64,000 bases of DNA from Luteimonas cucumeris (GCF_007830035.1 NZ_VLKN01000006.1:62001-126000); one strand, 5' to 3'; numbered from the stretch's first letter, positions 55,917 to 63,952 are shown. Notes: a model not told the origin generated them from the sequence alone. Numbers and translations: made by a program.

Positions 55917-57581
55917 ATGTCCACACGCAACGATCCGTCCCGCACCATCCGCGCGCCACGCGGCACCGCGCTCAGCTGCAGGAGCTGGTTGACCGAGGCG
56001 CCGTTCCGCATGATCCAGAACAACCTGGATCCGGACGTGGCCGAGAATCCGGCCGAGCTCGTCGTCTATGGCGGCATCGGCCGTGCGGCGCGCGACTGGG
56101 AAAGTTACGACGCCATCCTCAAGTCGCTGCAGGAACTCGGCGACGACGAGACACTGCTGGTCCAGTCCGGCAAGCCGGTCGGCATATTCCCTACCCACGC
56201 CGACGCACCGCGCGTGCTGCTCGCCAATTCCAACCTGGTGCCGCATTGGGCGACGTGGGAGCACTTCAACGAGCTGGATAAGAAGGGCCTGATGATGTAC
56301 GGCCAGATGACCGCCGGCAGCTGGATCTACATCGGCAGCCAAGGCATCGTGCAGGGCACTTACGAAACCTTCGTCGAGATGGGCCGCCAGCATTACGGCG
56401 GCGACCTCACCGGCAAGTGGATTCTCACCGCGGGCCTCGGCGGCATGGGCGGCGCGCAACCGCTGGCCGCGTCGCTGGCCGGCGCCTGCAGTCTCAACAT
56501 CGAATGCCAGCAATCGCGCATCGACATGCGCCTGCGCACGCGCTACGTCGACGAGCAGGCGGGCGACCTGGACGACGCGCTTGCACGCATCGAGAAATAC
56601 ACGAAGGCCGGCGAAGCGAAATCGATCGCGCTGCTCGGCAATGCGGCGGAGATTCTGCCCCGGTTGATAGAACGCGGCGTGCGTCCGGATGCGGTGACCG
56701 ATCAGACCAGCGCGCACGATCCGGTGCACGGTTACCTGCCGATCGGCTGGACGGTGGAGCAGTGGCTCACCGAACAGAAACAGCATCCGGAAAAAGTGCG
56801 CGACGCCGCCAAGCAGTCGATGCGAGTGCATGTGGAAGCGATGCTCGCGTTCCAGAAGCAGGGCATTCCCACTTTCGACTACGGCAACAACATCCGGCAG
56901 ATGGCGAAGGACGAAGGCTGTGCGAACGCCTTCGATTTCCCCGGTTTCGTCCCGGCCTACGTGCGCCCGTTGTTCTGCCGTGGCGTCGGCCCCTTCCGCT
57001 GGGTGGCGCTGTCCGGGGATCCGGAGGACATCTACAGGACCGATGCCAAGGTCAAGGAACTGATTCCCGACGACAAGCACCTGCACCGCTGGCTGGACAT
57101 GGCGCGCGAGCGCATCAGCTTCCAGGGCCTGCCGGCGCGCATCTGCTGGGTCGGCCTGGGTCAGCGCCACAAGCTCGGCCTCGCGTTCAACGAAATGGTG
57201 CGCAGCGGCGAGTTGAAAGCGCCGGTGGTGATCGGCCGTGATCACCTCGACAGCGGCTCGGTGGCCTCGCCGAACCGCGAAACCGAAGCGATGAAGGACG
57301 GCAGCGACGCGGTCAGCGACTGGCCGCTGCTCAACGCCATGCTCAACGTCGCCGGTGGCGCCACCTGGGTGTCGCTGCACCATGGCGGCGGGGTAGGGAT
57401 GGGCTACTCGCAGCATTCCGGCGTGGTCATCGTCTGCGACGGCAGCGAAGCGGCCGACCGGCGCATCGCGCGCGTGCTCTGGAATGATCCGGGCACCGGA
57501 GTGATACGGCACGCGGATGCCGGCTACGACATCGCGAAACAATGCGCACGTGAGCAGGGTCTGAAGCTGCCGATGGGGTAA
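55917..57581 (+). CDS. hutU: Urocanate hydratase
   Basis: The 554-residue protein matches HutU length. Hallmarks are [66 protein letters not shown], and late [20 protein letters not shown] and [19 protein letters not shown]. It hydrates urocanate to imidazolonepropionate using NAD, step two of histidine degradation. hutI and hutF lie about 5 kb upstream and hutH is not in the window. ATG 55917 gives the family N terminus. Confidence 0.96.
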   Translation: MSTRNDPSRTIRAPRGTALSCRSWLTEAPFRMIQNNLDPDVAENPAELVVYGGIGRAARDWESYDAILKSLQELGDDETLLVQSGKPVGIFPTHADAPRVLLANSNLVPHWATWEHFNELDKKGLMMYGQMTAGSWIYIGSQGIVQGTYETFVEMGRQHYGGDLTGKWILTAGLGGMGGAQPLAASLAGACSLNIECQQSRIDMRLRTRYVDEQAGDLDDALARIEKYTKAGEAKSIALLGNAAEILPRLIERGVRPDAVTDQTSAHDPVHGYLPIGWTVEQWLTEQKQHPEKVRDAAKQSMRVHVEAMLAFQKQGIPTFDYGNNIRQMAKDEGCANAFDFPGFVPAYVRPLFCRGVGPFRWVALSGDPEDIYRTDAKVKELIPDDKHLHRWLDMARERISFQGLPARICWVGLGQRHKLGLAFNEMVRSGELKAPVVIGRDHLDSGSVASPNRETEAMKDGSDAVSDWPLLNAMLNVAGGATWVSLHHGGGVGMGYSQHSGVVIVCDGSEAADRRIARVLWNDPGTGVIRHADAGYDIAKQCAREQGLKLPMG

Positions 57582-57647
57582 GGTACGGGCGCTTGCGCTT
57601 GGACACCCGACCAATGCAGTGGGGGCTACGCACCTGGGGAATACGGC

Positions 57648-58079
57648 ATGACCGAAAGTCAGAAGATCACGACCGGAGGCTGTCTTTGCGGCGCCGTGCG
57701 CTATGAAGTCAAAGGTCCCCTGCGGGATGTCGTCAACTGCCACTGCAGCATGTGCCAGCGTCTGCACGGCAACTTCGGCCCCCATTCCAAAGCGCGGAAG
57801 GTCAACATCCTCATCACCAAAGACACTGGGCTGGCCTGGTACAAAACATCGGACATCGCACGGCGTGGCTTCTGTCGCGCATGCGGATCAAGCTTGTTCT
57901 GGGAACCTTTCGATCTGGATGCCACGGGCATCATTGCCGGTTCGCTGGACGGCCCAACAGGCCTCAAGACTGTCGGGCATATCTTCGTTGGCGAAAAGTG
58001 TGACTTTTATGAGATCACGGACGGCCTTCCCCAGTACGAGGCTTCGTCAAACGGCGAGCTGGTCAATGATTACAAATGA
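57648..58079 (+). CDS. GFA-family (glutathione-dependent formaldehyde-activating-like) protein
   Basis: The 143-residue protein has the zinc-binding cysteines of the GFA/CENP-V fold: GGCLCGAVRYEVKGPLRDVV, then CHCSMCQRLHGNFGPHS and GFCRACGSSLFWEPFDL. It starts 66 bases after hutU. The reaction is unknown for most members. The gene and its 120-base tail end at an attC-like site, so it could be the first cassette of a relic array. No signal peptide is present. Confidence 0.92.
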   Translation: MTESQKITTGGCLCGAVRYEVKGPLRDVVNCHCSMCQRLHGNFGPHSKARKVNILITKDTGLAWYKTSDIARRGFCRACGSSLFWEPFDLDATGIIAGSLDGPTGLKTVGHIFVGEKCDFYEITDGLPQYEASSNGELVNDYK

Positions 58080-58096
58080 TCATGGGTCTTTAGCAA

Positions 58097-58176
58097 GCAA
58101 CAGCGAGATGGACTCCATTGGCTTTGACTTGAAGCCAGGTTGTCGATAGTTTCAGCCATCGATAAGACGCTGTTGC
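58097..58176. ncRNA. Possible structured element in the tail of the GFA gene
   Basis: GCAACAGCG (58097-58105) pairs perfectly with CGCTGTTGC (58168-58176) and encloses two small hairpins (GGCTT...AAGCC at 58120-58136 and TCGAT...ATCGA at 58143-58162). This is a three-way junction of about 80 bases. It is not a tRNA. It might be a structured RNA, a larger recombination site or chance. Confidence 0.3.
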
Positions 58177-58197
58177 CCCATATGCGTGATGAGTGTG

Positions 58198-58256
58198 CTC
58201 CAACAGTCATCAAGCCGATCCGCTTCGCGGCGTGATTTAACCCAAGCATTAGGGCG
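58198..58256 (+). other. attC-like integron recombination site 1
   Basis: The stretch from CTCCAACAGTC through ATCAAGCCGATC, CGCTTCGCGGCG and TGATTTAACCCAAGCATTAGG aligns along its whole length with a standard 60-base attC such as that of aadA cassettes (TTCAAGCCG..CCGCTTCGCGG..GGCTTAACTCAAGCGTTAG). The inner hairpin CCGC-TTC-GCGG is intact. The 3' core reads CATTAGGG instead of GTTAGGC, so it is mutated. An ORF begins ten bases after it. Confidence 0.7.
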
Positions 58257-58265
58257 CTCACGGAG

Positions 58266-58568
58266 ATGGTCACGAGCCCAAAGAAGCCCTCCCTTGCCGC
58301 GTGGCTGCTCGCATGCCCACTTCTCCTGGCCGCGGCGGTCTTCGTGTTGCCTCGGTTCAACCAGCTGTATGGCACTTCGGCCGAGAGATATATGCTGCTC
58401 GTCCTCATGGCCCTGCCTTTGGTCGGCATGGTTGGCATCTTCCGCCGTAAGGATTGCACGCTGCTGGTCCGCCTCCTGCTTTCCGCCTGTTGTCTATTTC
58501 CGTGCGTTGTCCTGGCATTGTTTGCAGTAGTCTTCATTGGCTGCTCATGGGCTGGCGCGTGTCTGTAG
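58266..58568 (+). CDS. Small membrane protein, possible cassette gene
   Basis: The 100-residue protein has three hydrophobic helices (WLLACPLLLAAAVFVLPRF; YMLLVLMALPLVGMVGIF; LLLSACCLFPCVVLALFAVV) with one basic loop (RRKDCTLLVR). It has no recognisable family. It starts immediately after attC-like site 1 and stops three bases before attC-like site 2, which is the layout of a one-gene integron cassette. GGAG abuts the ATG with no spacing, so translation may depend on another signal. Confidence 0.55.
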   Translation: MVTSPKKPSLAAWLLACPLLLAAAVFVLPRFNQLYGTSAERYMLLVLMALPLVGMVGIFRRKDCTLLVRLLLSACCLFPCVVLALFAVVFIGCSWAGACL

Positions 58569-58570
58569 GT

Positions 58571-58634
58571 GCGGGCCCAACAACCCATTCAGGCCGAACC
58601 CGATTCGCGGATCGGCCCAGCCAAGCGCCAGGTG
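58571..58634 (+). other. attC-like integron recombination site 2
   Basis: GCGGGCCCAACAACCCATTC followed by AGGCCGAACCCGATTCGCGG and ATCGGCCCAGCCAAGCGCCA. The order matches a canonical attC (GGCCTAACAATTCATTCAAGCCGA.. GCTTCGCGG ..TCGGCTTAACTCAAGCGTTAGG) with mostly T-to-C transitions. The inner stem CCGATTCGCGG is nearly intact. The 3' core is GCCAGGT rather than GTTAGGT. It is a decayed site. Confidence 0.65.
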
Positions 58635-58641
58635 GATTGTC

Positions 58642-59040
58642 ATGCACTTCAGTAGACGGAAATTTGTTGCAGCCACTACGGCCTGTGTCGCAGCTCTCGC
58701 CCTGCCTGCTGGTGCCTCGCACATTGGAGAGAACAAGATGTACGGATTGATCGGCAAGATGAAGGCTGCGCCGGGACAGCGCGACGCACTTATCGCAATT
58801 CTTCTGGGTGGTGTGTCGGGCATGCCCGGTTGCCTGAGTTATGTTGTCGCGCAGGATCCGGCTGATGCCGACGCTATCTGGATTACGGAGGTCTGGGACA
58901 GCCAGGCCAGCCACAAGGCATCGCTGTCGCTACCCTCCGTCAAAGACGCGATCTCGCGTGGCAGGCCGCTGATTGCAGGCTTCGACCAGCACATCGAGAC
59001 GATACCTGTCGGCGGTCACGGTATCCGTACCGCCGCCTGA
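58642..59040 (+). CDS. Exported antibiotic biosynthesis monooxygenase-like (YgiN-type) protein
   Basis: The 132-residue protein starts MHFSRRKFVAATTACVAALA with a twin-arginine-like SRRKF motif and Ala-rich helix, cleaved near GAS. The ABM domain follows: MYGLIGKMKAAPGQRDALIA, then MPGCLSYVVAQDPADADAIW and ITEVWDSQASHKASLS with W and E-W typical of the fold. It is probably a small dimeric monooxygenase or quinol-modifying enzyme exported folded. It begins seven bases after attC-like site 2, and its stop lies within attC-like site 3. Confidence 0.85.
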   Translation: MHFSRRKFVAATTACVAALALPAGASHIGENKMYGLIGKMKAAPGQRDALIAILLGGVSGMPGCLSYVVAQDPADADAIWITEVWDSQASHKASLSLPSVKDAISRGRPLIAGFDQHIETIPVGGHGIRTAA

Positions 59041-59095
59041 CGATTCATTCGATGCCGAGCCGCCTCGCGGCAGACTTGGTTCATGCGTGGGCTGC
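59034..59095 (+). other. attC-like integron recombination site 3
   Basis: GCCTGACGATTCATTCGATG followed by CCGAGCCGCCTCGCGGCAGA and CTTGGTTCATGCGTGGGCTG. It lines up with GCCTAACAATTCGTTCAAGCCGACGCCGCTTCGCGGCGCGGCTTAACTCAAGCGTTAGATG-type attC over the whole length. The inner stem GCCGCCTCGCGGC is kept. The stop codon of the preceding gene (TGA 59038) lies in the 5' core region, as in many cassettes. The 3' core GTGGGCT is one step from GTTGGGC. Confidence 0.68.
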
Positions 59096-59115
59096 TCAAC
59101 AACACAAGGCTGGCC

Positions 59116-59556
59116 ATGATCAGCAACCGCTCAATGCCATACAGCACCATCATTCCCGTTCTCGGGTACAGCGACGTACCTCAGGCGGTTGAGTGGCTGA
59201 CCCGTGTGTTCGGTCTTACCGAGCGCCTTCGTATCGCAGACCATCGAGTCCAGCTCAGCTTTGGCCCGGGTGATCTGGTAGTGACCCAATCGGCTACATC
59301 CGGAGCTTCGGACAGCCACTCGATCATGGTTCGCGTTGCGGACGTGGATACCCATTACTTGAGATCCAGGCAAGGCGGCGCTCAGATCTTTGGTGAGCCC
59401 GCGACATTCCCGTATGGCGAGCGCCAATATTCGGCCGCAGATCTTGGCGGCCATGTCTGGACGTTCTCCCAGTCCGTCGCCGATGTCGATCCAGGTAGCT
59501 GGGGCGGCATCCTGATCGATCGCGCAGTCAGCAATTCATGCAAACAGACGAGGTAG
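59116..59556 (+). CDS. VOC-superfamily (glyoxalase-like) protein
   Basis: The 146-residue protein reads TIIPVLGYSDVPQAVEWLTR, then FGLTERLRIADHRVQLSFGP and late RQYSAADLGGHVWTFSQSVA, the beta-alpha-beta-beta-beta unit of the VOC fold with E/H metal candidates. It may be a bleomycin-resistance-like or glyoxalase-like dioxygenase. The start is uncertain: ATG 59116 or ATG 59134. It begins about 20 bases after attC-like site 3. No attC could be seen after it. Confidence 0.88.
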   Translation: MISNRSMPYSTIIPVLGYSDVPQAVEWLTRVFGLTERLRIADHRVQLSFGPGDLVVTQSATSGASDSHSIMVRVADVDTHYLRSRQGGAQIFGEPATFPYGERQYSAADLGGHVWTFSQSVADVDPGSWGGILIDRAVSNSCKQTR

Positions 59557-59605
59557 TGGTCTACCTGGATCTGACTTCATGTGTCTTCATGCGAAAGTGA
59601 GCGCC

Positions 59606-59947
59606 ATGGCCAAGTATCTGATCTCGTTCCCCAGCGCGGCGATGGTCGTACCCGACGACGAGTGGGAGGCAGTAGGCCGCGATTCGCATGCCGTGATCGA
59701 AGAGGCGAAGGCCGCCGGCGTTTACGTGTTCGGTGGCGGTATCGACGAAGATACGCCGCCCGTGCTTGTCTCCGCCGACGGCACAGTCGCTGTGGGCGGC
59801 TACCCGTGGGCGCCTCCGCTCGATGGCGGCTTCACCGTGCTCGAACTGCCCTCGCGCGAGGAGGCCATCGCATGGGCCGCGCGCATCGCGAACGCCTGCC
59901 GCTGCAACCAGGAGCTTCGCGTCTTCCAGTTCGACCCGCAGTCCTGA
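59606..59947 (+). CDS. YCII-related (DGPF-type) domain protein
   Basis: The 113-residue protein starts MAKYLISFPSAAMVVPDDEW, with EEAKAAGVYVFGGGIDEDTP, PVLVSADGTVAVGG and FTVLELPSREEAIAWAARIA. This matches the YCII/DGPF ferredoxin-like family, small putative enzymes or regulators of unknown role. It is close to both neighbours (50 bases from VOC, 14 bases to PemK), so these may be a short operon. Confidence 0.85.
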   Translation: MAKYLISFPSAAMVVPDDEWEAVGRDSHAVIEEAKAAGVYVFGGGIDEDTPPVLVSADGTVAVGGYPWAPPLDGGFTVLELPSREEAIAWAARIANACRCNQELRVFQFDPQS

Positions 59948-59961
59948 GGACGGGAAGCGAA

Positions 59962-60342
59962 ATGGAACAGCTGGGCGGAGTGCAGCCGATAAATCGTGGG
60001 GACATCTTCTGGGTTGCGGCGGACGAATCCATGGGTTCCATCCCAGGGTCGCCGCATCCGCACGTCATCGTCCACGATGACGTCTTCAACCATTCGCGGA
60101 TCCCTACCGTTGTGGTCTGCTCGCTCAGTTCCAACCTCAGACGGGCGTCGGAACCAGGGGTTGTCCTCCTGGAGGCAGGAGAGGGCGGCTTGGAGCGACG
60201 GAGCGTCGTGATTGCCTCGCAGGTTTCAAGCATCGCCAAGGAGCAGCTGGGAGAGCGCATCGGCTCGCTCTCTGTGCAGCGGGTGGATCAGGTGATTGCG
60301 GCGCTGCGGTTTTTACAGGTGTCGCATTTCCGCGGTCGCTAG
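59962..60342 (+). CDS. PemK/MazF-family toxin-like protein without visible antitoxin
   Basis: The 126-residue protein has the family N-terminal motif INRGDIFWVAADESMGSIPG, which carries the R-G-D/E-I-W strand and the S-P-H-P-H loop. VVVCSLSSNLRRASEPGVVL and SVVIASQVSSIAKEQL follow, with Ser/Gln-type active-site neighbours. These are ribosome-independent mRNA endonucleases in true toxin-antitoxin pairs. No small antitoxin gene precedes it; the upstream gene is the YCII-related one. It may be an orphan, an evolved enzyme or a broken pair. Confidence 0.82.
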   Translation: MEQLGGVQPINRGDIFWVAADESMGSIPGSPHPHVIVHDDVFNHSRIPTVVVCSLSSNLRRASEPGVVLLEAGEGGLERRSVVIASQVSSIAKEQLGERIGSLSVQRVDQVIAALRFLQVSHFRGR

Positions 60343-60655
60343 GTGACGGTTTGACCCAGATGCGGTGTCCTCGATCCCTCGGGAGGTGCTGCAATGAAAA
60401 GTCCAGCAATCCGGCCCTGGTTCAAGACTGTTACCTGCTGGCATCCATGGGCTCCCCCGGGACATTCACCCGTACCGTGACGTCGTGCATGGGCGGTCGT
60501 GCAGGCGGCGTGAGGGATAACGCCATGGATGCGGCATGGTTCATTGCGGACCCAATCGCCTGGCTTCCTGTCATGCCGCCGGAACGAAAGAACACGCTAC
60601 ATGCGCTGTTCTACACTCCGGATCTGGCCGGGGACCCGGGCTGCGGAGAGATGCC
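60343..60655. other. Intergenic region without a recognised gene
   Basis: About 310 bases between the PemK-type gene and the membrane protein gene. Short frames occur, but none has a recognisable product or a good ribosome site. A degraded cassette is possible. I see no attC-like palindrome here. Confidence 0.5.
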
Positions 60656-61252
60656 ATGAACGACCAGTTCCAGCATGTCATGGTGCTGATCTCGATCATC
60701 ATCGGCCTGGCGATCACCCACCTCCTGTCCGGCGTGGTGGATGCGGTTGATCGCGCCAACGACGAGGATGAACCGGAAATCTTCAGTGCGCTCGGTGCGC
60801 TCTGGGCAGTTACCGTGTTCCTGTGGATGGTCAATTTCTGGTGGTTCCAGTTCCGGCTGCTGTCCCTGGTCGACTCGTGGACGCTATGGCGCTACCTCTT
60901 CATCATCCTGTACTCGGTGGCGCTCTACATCCTGGCGGTCATCCTGGTCCCGCGCGACTGGAATGCGATCAGGCGATACCCCGAATACTTCATGCGCAAC
61001 CGGCGCTGGTTCTTCGTCGCGTTGTTGCTGGCGGGCATCGCGGACGTAGCCGACGCATGGCTCAAGGGCGGCTGGGCGTACGTCGCCGGCATGGGGGCGT
61101 TCAACAACATCGTGGCCTTGGCGACGATTCCCGTGGTCGCGATCGGGATCGTGTCGAAGAAGGTCCGGACGCAGACGATCCTGGCGGCGATCTACTTCGT
61201 GCTGTTCCTCATCGCAGTCTTTGAGTACGCGCCGGTGCTGGTCGTGGCCTGA
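60656..61252 (+). CDS. Multi-helix membrane protein of unknown function
   Basis: The 198-residue protein starts MNDQFQHVMVLISIIIGLAI and has about six hydrophobic segments. A short acidic loop (ANDEDEPEIFSALGALWAV) and the sequence FMRNRRWFFVALLLAGIADV are visible. No family is known to me. It may be a small integral membrane protein of the inner membrane. ATG 60656 was chosen over ATG 60651, which is in another frame. Confidence 0.8.
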   Translation: MNDQFQHVMVLISIIIGLAITHLLSGVVDAVDRANDEDEPEIFSALGALWAVTVFLWMVNFWWFQFRLLSLVDSWTLWRYLFIILYSVALYILAVILVPRDWNAIRRYPEYFMRNRRWFFVALLLAGIADVADAWLKGGWAYVAGMGAFNNIVALATIPVVAIGIVSKKVRTQTILAAIYFVLFLIAVFEYAPVLVVA

Positions 61253-61402
61253 CGACTGCGGATCACGGTTGGATGGCGGCATGTTTCCAATGGCGACTCG
61301 AAGCCTCCAGTGGCCCGAAGCCGCCTGCGCAAGCCGTGCTTCGGCGGTATAAGCTCGGCTCCGCATCGATCCGATGCTCGATAGCCGCTTTGGGAGGAAT
61401 GC

Positions 61403-61840
61403 ATGAACGCACCTGCCGTGAAACGTCCTGCCTGGTTCTGGATCGTGGCCGCGCTGGCGTTGTTGTGGAACATCATCGGCATCGCCATGGCCTGGATGCA
61501 GTACTCGATGACGCCCGAGCAGCTGGCGCAGTTGCCCGAGCCGCAGCGCATCCTGCACGAAGCGATGCCCGGCTGGCTGTGGGCCGTCGATTTCGTGGCC
61601 GTGATCGCGGGCACGCTGGGCTCGCTGCTGCTGCTGATGGGCAAGCGGCTCGCGTTGCCGATGTTCTGGATATCGCTGGTCGCGGTGGTGGTGCTGTTCG
61701 GCTACTGCCTGTTCCCGGGCGGCATGATCGAGGTGCTCGGTGCCGCACAGGCTCTGCCGATGCCGATCCTGGTTACCACAATCGCCGCGCTGCTGGTCTG
61801 GTTCGCGCGCAGGTCGATCGCGCGAGGCTGGATCGCCTAG
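61403..61840 (+). CDS. Small membrane protein of unknown function
   Basis: The 145-residue protein has four hydrophobic helices: AWFWIVAALALLWNIIGIAM, then LWAVDFVAVIAGTLGSLLLL, FWISLVAVVVLFGYCLFPGG and PMPILVTTIAALLVWFARRS. A GTLGSLLLLMGKR motif resembles proteins often named as sugar-transporter-like or DUF membrane proteins in Xanthomonadales; I cannot name one with confidence. GGGAGG precedes the ATG. TATAAG in the upstream gap may be a minus-10. Confidence 0.8.
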   Translation: MNAPAVKRPAWFWIVAALALLWNIIGIAMAWMQYSMTPEQLAQLPEPQRILHEAMPGWLWAVDFVAVIAGTLGSLLLLMGKRLALPMFWISLVAVVVLFGYCLFPGGMIEVLGAAQALPMPILVTTIAALLVWFARRSIARGWIA

Positions 61841-61892
61841 GCCAGTTGCTGCCCGCCATCCTGGCTCGCCGCCAGGATGGCGGACGGTACGG

Positions 61893-62312
61893 TTACCGTG
61901 CGCCAGCCTTGGCTTCGGCGTAACGCGCGAAACTGTCGAGGATCGCCTGCCAGCCCTCCTGCTGGACTTCGGCGGGATTCTCGGACTCGGCGTCGAAAGC
62001 CACGCGAACGCGCACGCCTTCCGGCGCCTGCTCGAAGTTCACCGCGACTTCGCGGCCATCGCCCATGCGGTATTCGATCAGCTTCTGCGGCACGACGCGG
62101 GTGTACGTACCCTCGAAGTCGAAGCCCATGCTGCCGTCCTTCGCCTCCATGCGCGTATTGAACGTGCCGCCTTCGCGCAGGTCGACCTGGCTGCGCGGCG
62201 AGTGCCAATCGTCCGATGGTGAATTCCATTGCGTGATGTCATCCGGCGTGTTGTAGGCCGACCAGGCGGTCTTCAGGTCGGTGCGGGCCACGGCTTCTAC
62301 GGTGATCTTCAT
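61893..62312 (-). CDS. SRPBCC/AHSA1-family protein
   Basis: The 139-residue protein starts MKITVEAVARTDLKTAWSAY, then NTPDDITQWNSPSDDWHSPR and LREGGTFNTRMEAKDGSMGF, the START/Bet v1-like AHSA1 pattern with a W at the N-terminal helix turn. QEGWQAILDSFARYAEAKAG is the C-terminal helix. Such proteins bind hydrophobic ligands or, in eukaryotes, Hsp90; here the ligand is unknown. It is a compact gene, and the ATG 62312 opens the family N terminus. Confidence 0.9.
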   Translation of the reverse strand: MKITVEAVARTDLKTAWSAYNTPDDITQWNSPSDDWHSPRSQVDLREGGTFNTRMEAKDGSMGFDFEGTYTRVVPQKLIEYRMGDGREVAVNFEQAPEGVRVRVAFDAESENPAEVQQEGWQAILDSFARYAEAKAGAR

Positions 62313-62433
62313 TGGGTGTTCCTTATGAGTGGACAGGTGATGGCGCCGCTTCGCGCCTTCATGTGGACGACGAATGGAATGGCGTGAAATCGACAAGGCG
62401 GCGTTTCCAATTTTTCTATCTCATCGTCGCTGA

Positions 62434-63027
62434 TTACGATTTCTTCTTGTCGGTCTTGATGTCGGCTTCCACCTGGATGCGCAGCGTGACATTCATGTCG
62501 ACGCCCATCTCCTTGCCGACGTCCAGGCCGAACTGGCTGCGGTCGAACGTGGCGTGTGCGTCGGCGCCGCACCAGTCGCGCTTGTGGATCATGTGCGGCA
62601 TGCATTTGAACCGATCGATCGTCAGCGTCAGCGGCCGGGTGACGCCGCGCAGCGTGAACTCGCCTTCGACCCTGGTCGGCGCCCCGTCGCGGAATGCGAT
62701 CAACTTGCCGCGATAAGTAGCCTCCGGGTACTTGGCGGTGTCGAGGAACTGGTCGCCCACTGCCCATTCGTTGAGCGCGTCGTTGCCGAAGTCGATGCTG
62801 CGCGTGTCGATGGCGACGTCCACCTGGCCGGTACCGCGTTCGCGGTCGATCTGCACTTCGCCGCGGCTTTCGTTGAACTTGCCGCGCCACGTGGACATGC
62901 CGACGTGGTCGGTCTCGAAGCTGGGGTAGGTGTGCCCCGGATCGAGCACGTAGATCCTTTCCTCCGCCGAGGCGGCGCTGGCGGCGAGGACCAATGCAAG
63001 AAGGGCGTGTAAACGGGATAGGCGCAT
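62434..63027 (-). CDS. Periplasmic YceI-family lipocalin-like protein
   Basis: The 197-residue precursor starts MRLSRLHALLALVLAASAAS with cleavage near ASA. The YceI domain has YVLDPGHTYPSFETDHVGMS, then VDVAIDTRSIDFGNDALNEW and FTLRGVTRPLTLTIDRFKCM. YceI proteins bind isoprenoid-like lipids. Two Cys residues (FKCM and WCGADAHATF) could form a disulphide. It is probably periplasmic. The start at 63027 is preferred to an upstream frame with no signal peptide. Confidence 0.93.
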   Translation of the reverse strand: MRLSRLHALLALVLAASAASAEERIYVLDPGHTYPSFETDHVGMSTWRGKFNESRGEVQIDRERGTGQVDVAIDTRSIDFGNDALNEWAVGDQFLDTAKYPEATYRGKLIAFRDGAPTRVEGEFTLRGVTRPLTLTIDRFKCMPHMIHKRDWCGADAHATFDRSQFGLDVGKEMGVDMNVTLRIQVEADIKTDKKKS

Positions 63028-63168
63028 GGCGGTGACTCCGGGTCGGGATCTGAGGTGCTTGTCCTGGCGACGAAGCATGAGAGCTGGAATCGACATTTCC
63101 AGGCACCGGGTTGACCTCAAAAGCCCGGTTCCGCCGTTGCTTCGCAAAAGATCGGGAGGGGAAAGGCC

Positions 63169-63885
63169 ATGGCGTCGACAGGAATGCAGGTCCGATCAGG
63201 GGTGTGGGGCACCGGCGCCTGGCCCTGGGTGCTGTTGTTGCTGTCGGTCGCGGTGCTGGGCTTCTGGGTGCCGTATTTCAGTCGTCTGACCAACGCACAG
63301 GGACTGGCGCACCTGCATGTGCTCGCGATGCTTGCCTGGCTCGGCATGCTGATCGCGCAGCCGATGCTGATTCGCGGTCGGCAACTGGTTTGGCATCGGC
63401 GCATCGGCAAGGTGTCTTACGCGGTGGTGCCGTTGCTGGTGATCAGTGCGCTGGCGCTTGCGCAGTTGCGTATCCGCGAGGCGTCGCCACAGGCGCTGCC
63501 GATACAGCAGTTCATCCTATACCTGGGCCTGTCGGCCTCGATGATGTTCGTGCTGATTTGGGGCCTGGGCATCCGGTACAGACGCAACGCAGCGCTGCAT
63601 GCGCGCTTCATGGTGGGCACCATGCTGACGCTGATCGATCCGTCGCTGGTGCGGGTCATGATCTTCTGGGTGCCAGGCGTTCCGCCGCCGATGTACCAAT
63701 GGATCACCTTCGGCCTGATCTACGCGATTCTGGCATTGCTGATCGCGCTGGATCGACGGGCGCCACGTGGGCGTCCGGTATTCCCGACGTTGCTTGGGCT
63801 TTTCGTCGTGCTGCACGCGTCGATCCTGCTGGTGCCCGGCACTGCGGCCTGGCAGCGGTTCGCCTCCTGGTATGCAGCGCTGTAA
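63169..63885 (+). CDS. Multi-helix membrane protein (DUF2306-like)
   Basis: The 238-residue protein has about seven hydrophobic helices. Early segments are WPWVLLLLSVAVLGFWVPYF and LAHLHVLAMLAWLGMLIAQP, followed by HRRIGKVSYAVVPLLVISAL and ALHARFMVGTMLTLIDPSL. The H-x-x-x-x-x-W and R-R-I-G-K pattern resembles DUF2306-like membrane proteins; this assignment is tentative. A role in membrane redox or transport is not inferable. It is the last gene before the window edge. Confidence 0.78.
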   Translation: MASTGMQVRSGVWGTGAWPWVLLLLSVAVLGFWVPYFSRLTNAQGLAHLHVLAMLAWLGMLIAQPMLIRGRQLVWHRRIGKVSYAVVPLLVISALALAQLRIREASPQALPIQQFILYLGLSASMMFVLIWGLGIRYRRNAALHARFMVGTMLTLIDPSLVRVMIFWVPGVPPPMYQWITFGLIYAILALLIALDRRAPRGRPVFPTLLGLFVVLHASILLVPGTAAWQRFASWYAAL

Positions 63886-63952
63886 TCAGCAGAAAGCCAT
63901 AAGCCGGATCATTTCCGAGAACATGGTCGAAAGACACTGCATCGGCGGCAAG

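Noticed and set aside
57582-57647. A fourth cassette boundary (GCAGTGGGGGC) before the GFA gene
   Set aside because: Only a core-like string is present. The hairpin part of an attC is missing, so chance is likely in this GC-rich sequence.
58097-58176. tRNA-like cloverleaf
   Set aside because: The outer stem is nine base pairs, there is no anticodon arm of normal size, no TTCGA-type T loop and no CCA end.
60351-60659. A 102-codon frame between the PemK-type gene and the next membrane protein gene
   Set aside because: No ribosome site or recognisable domain. It overlaps the next gene start, and composition does not differ from intergenic sequence.
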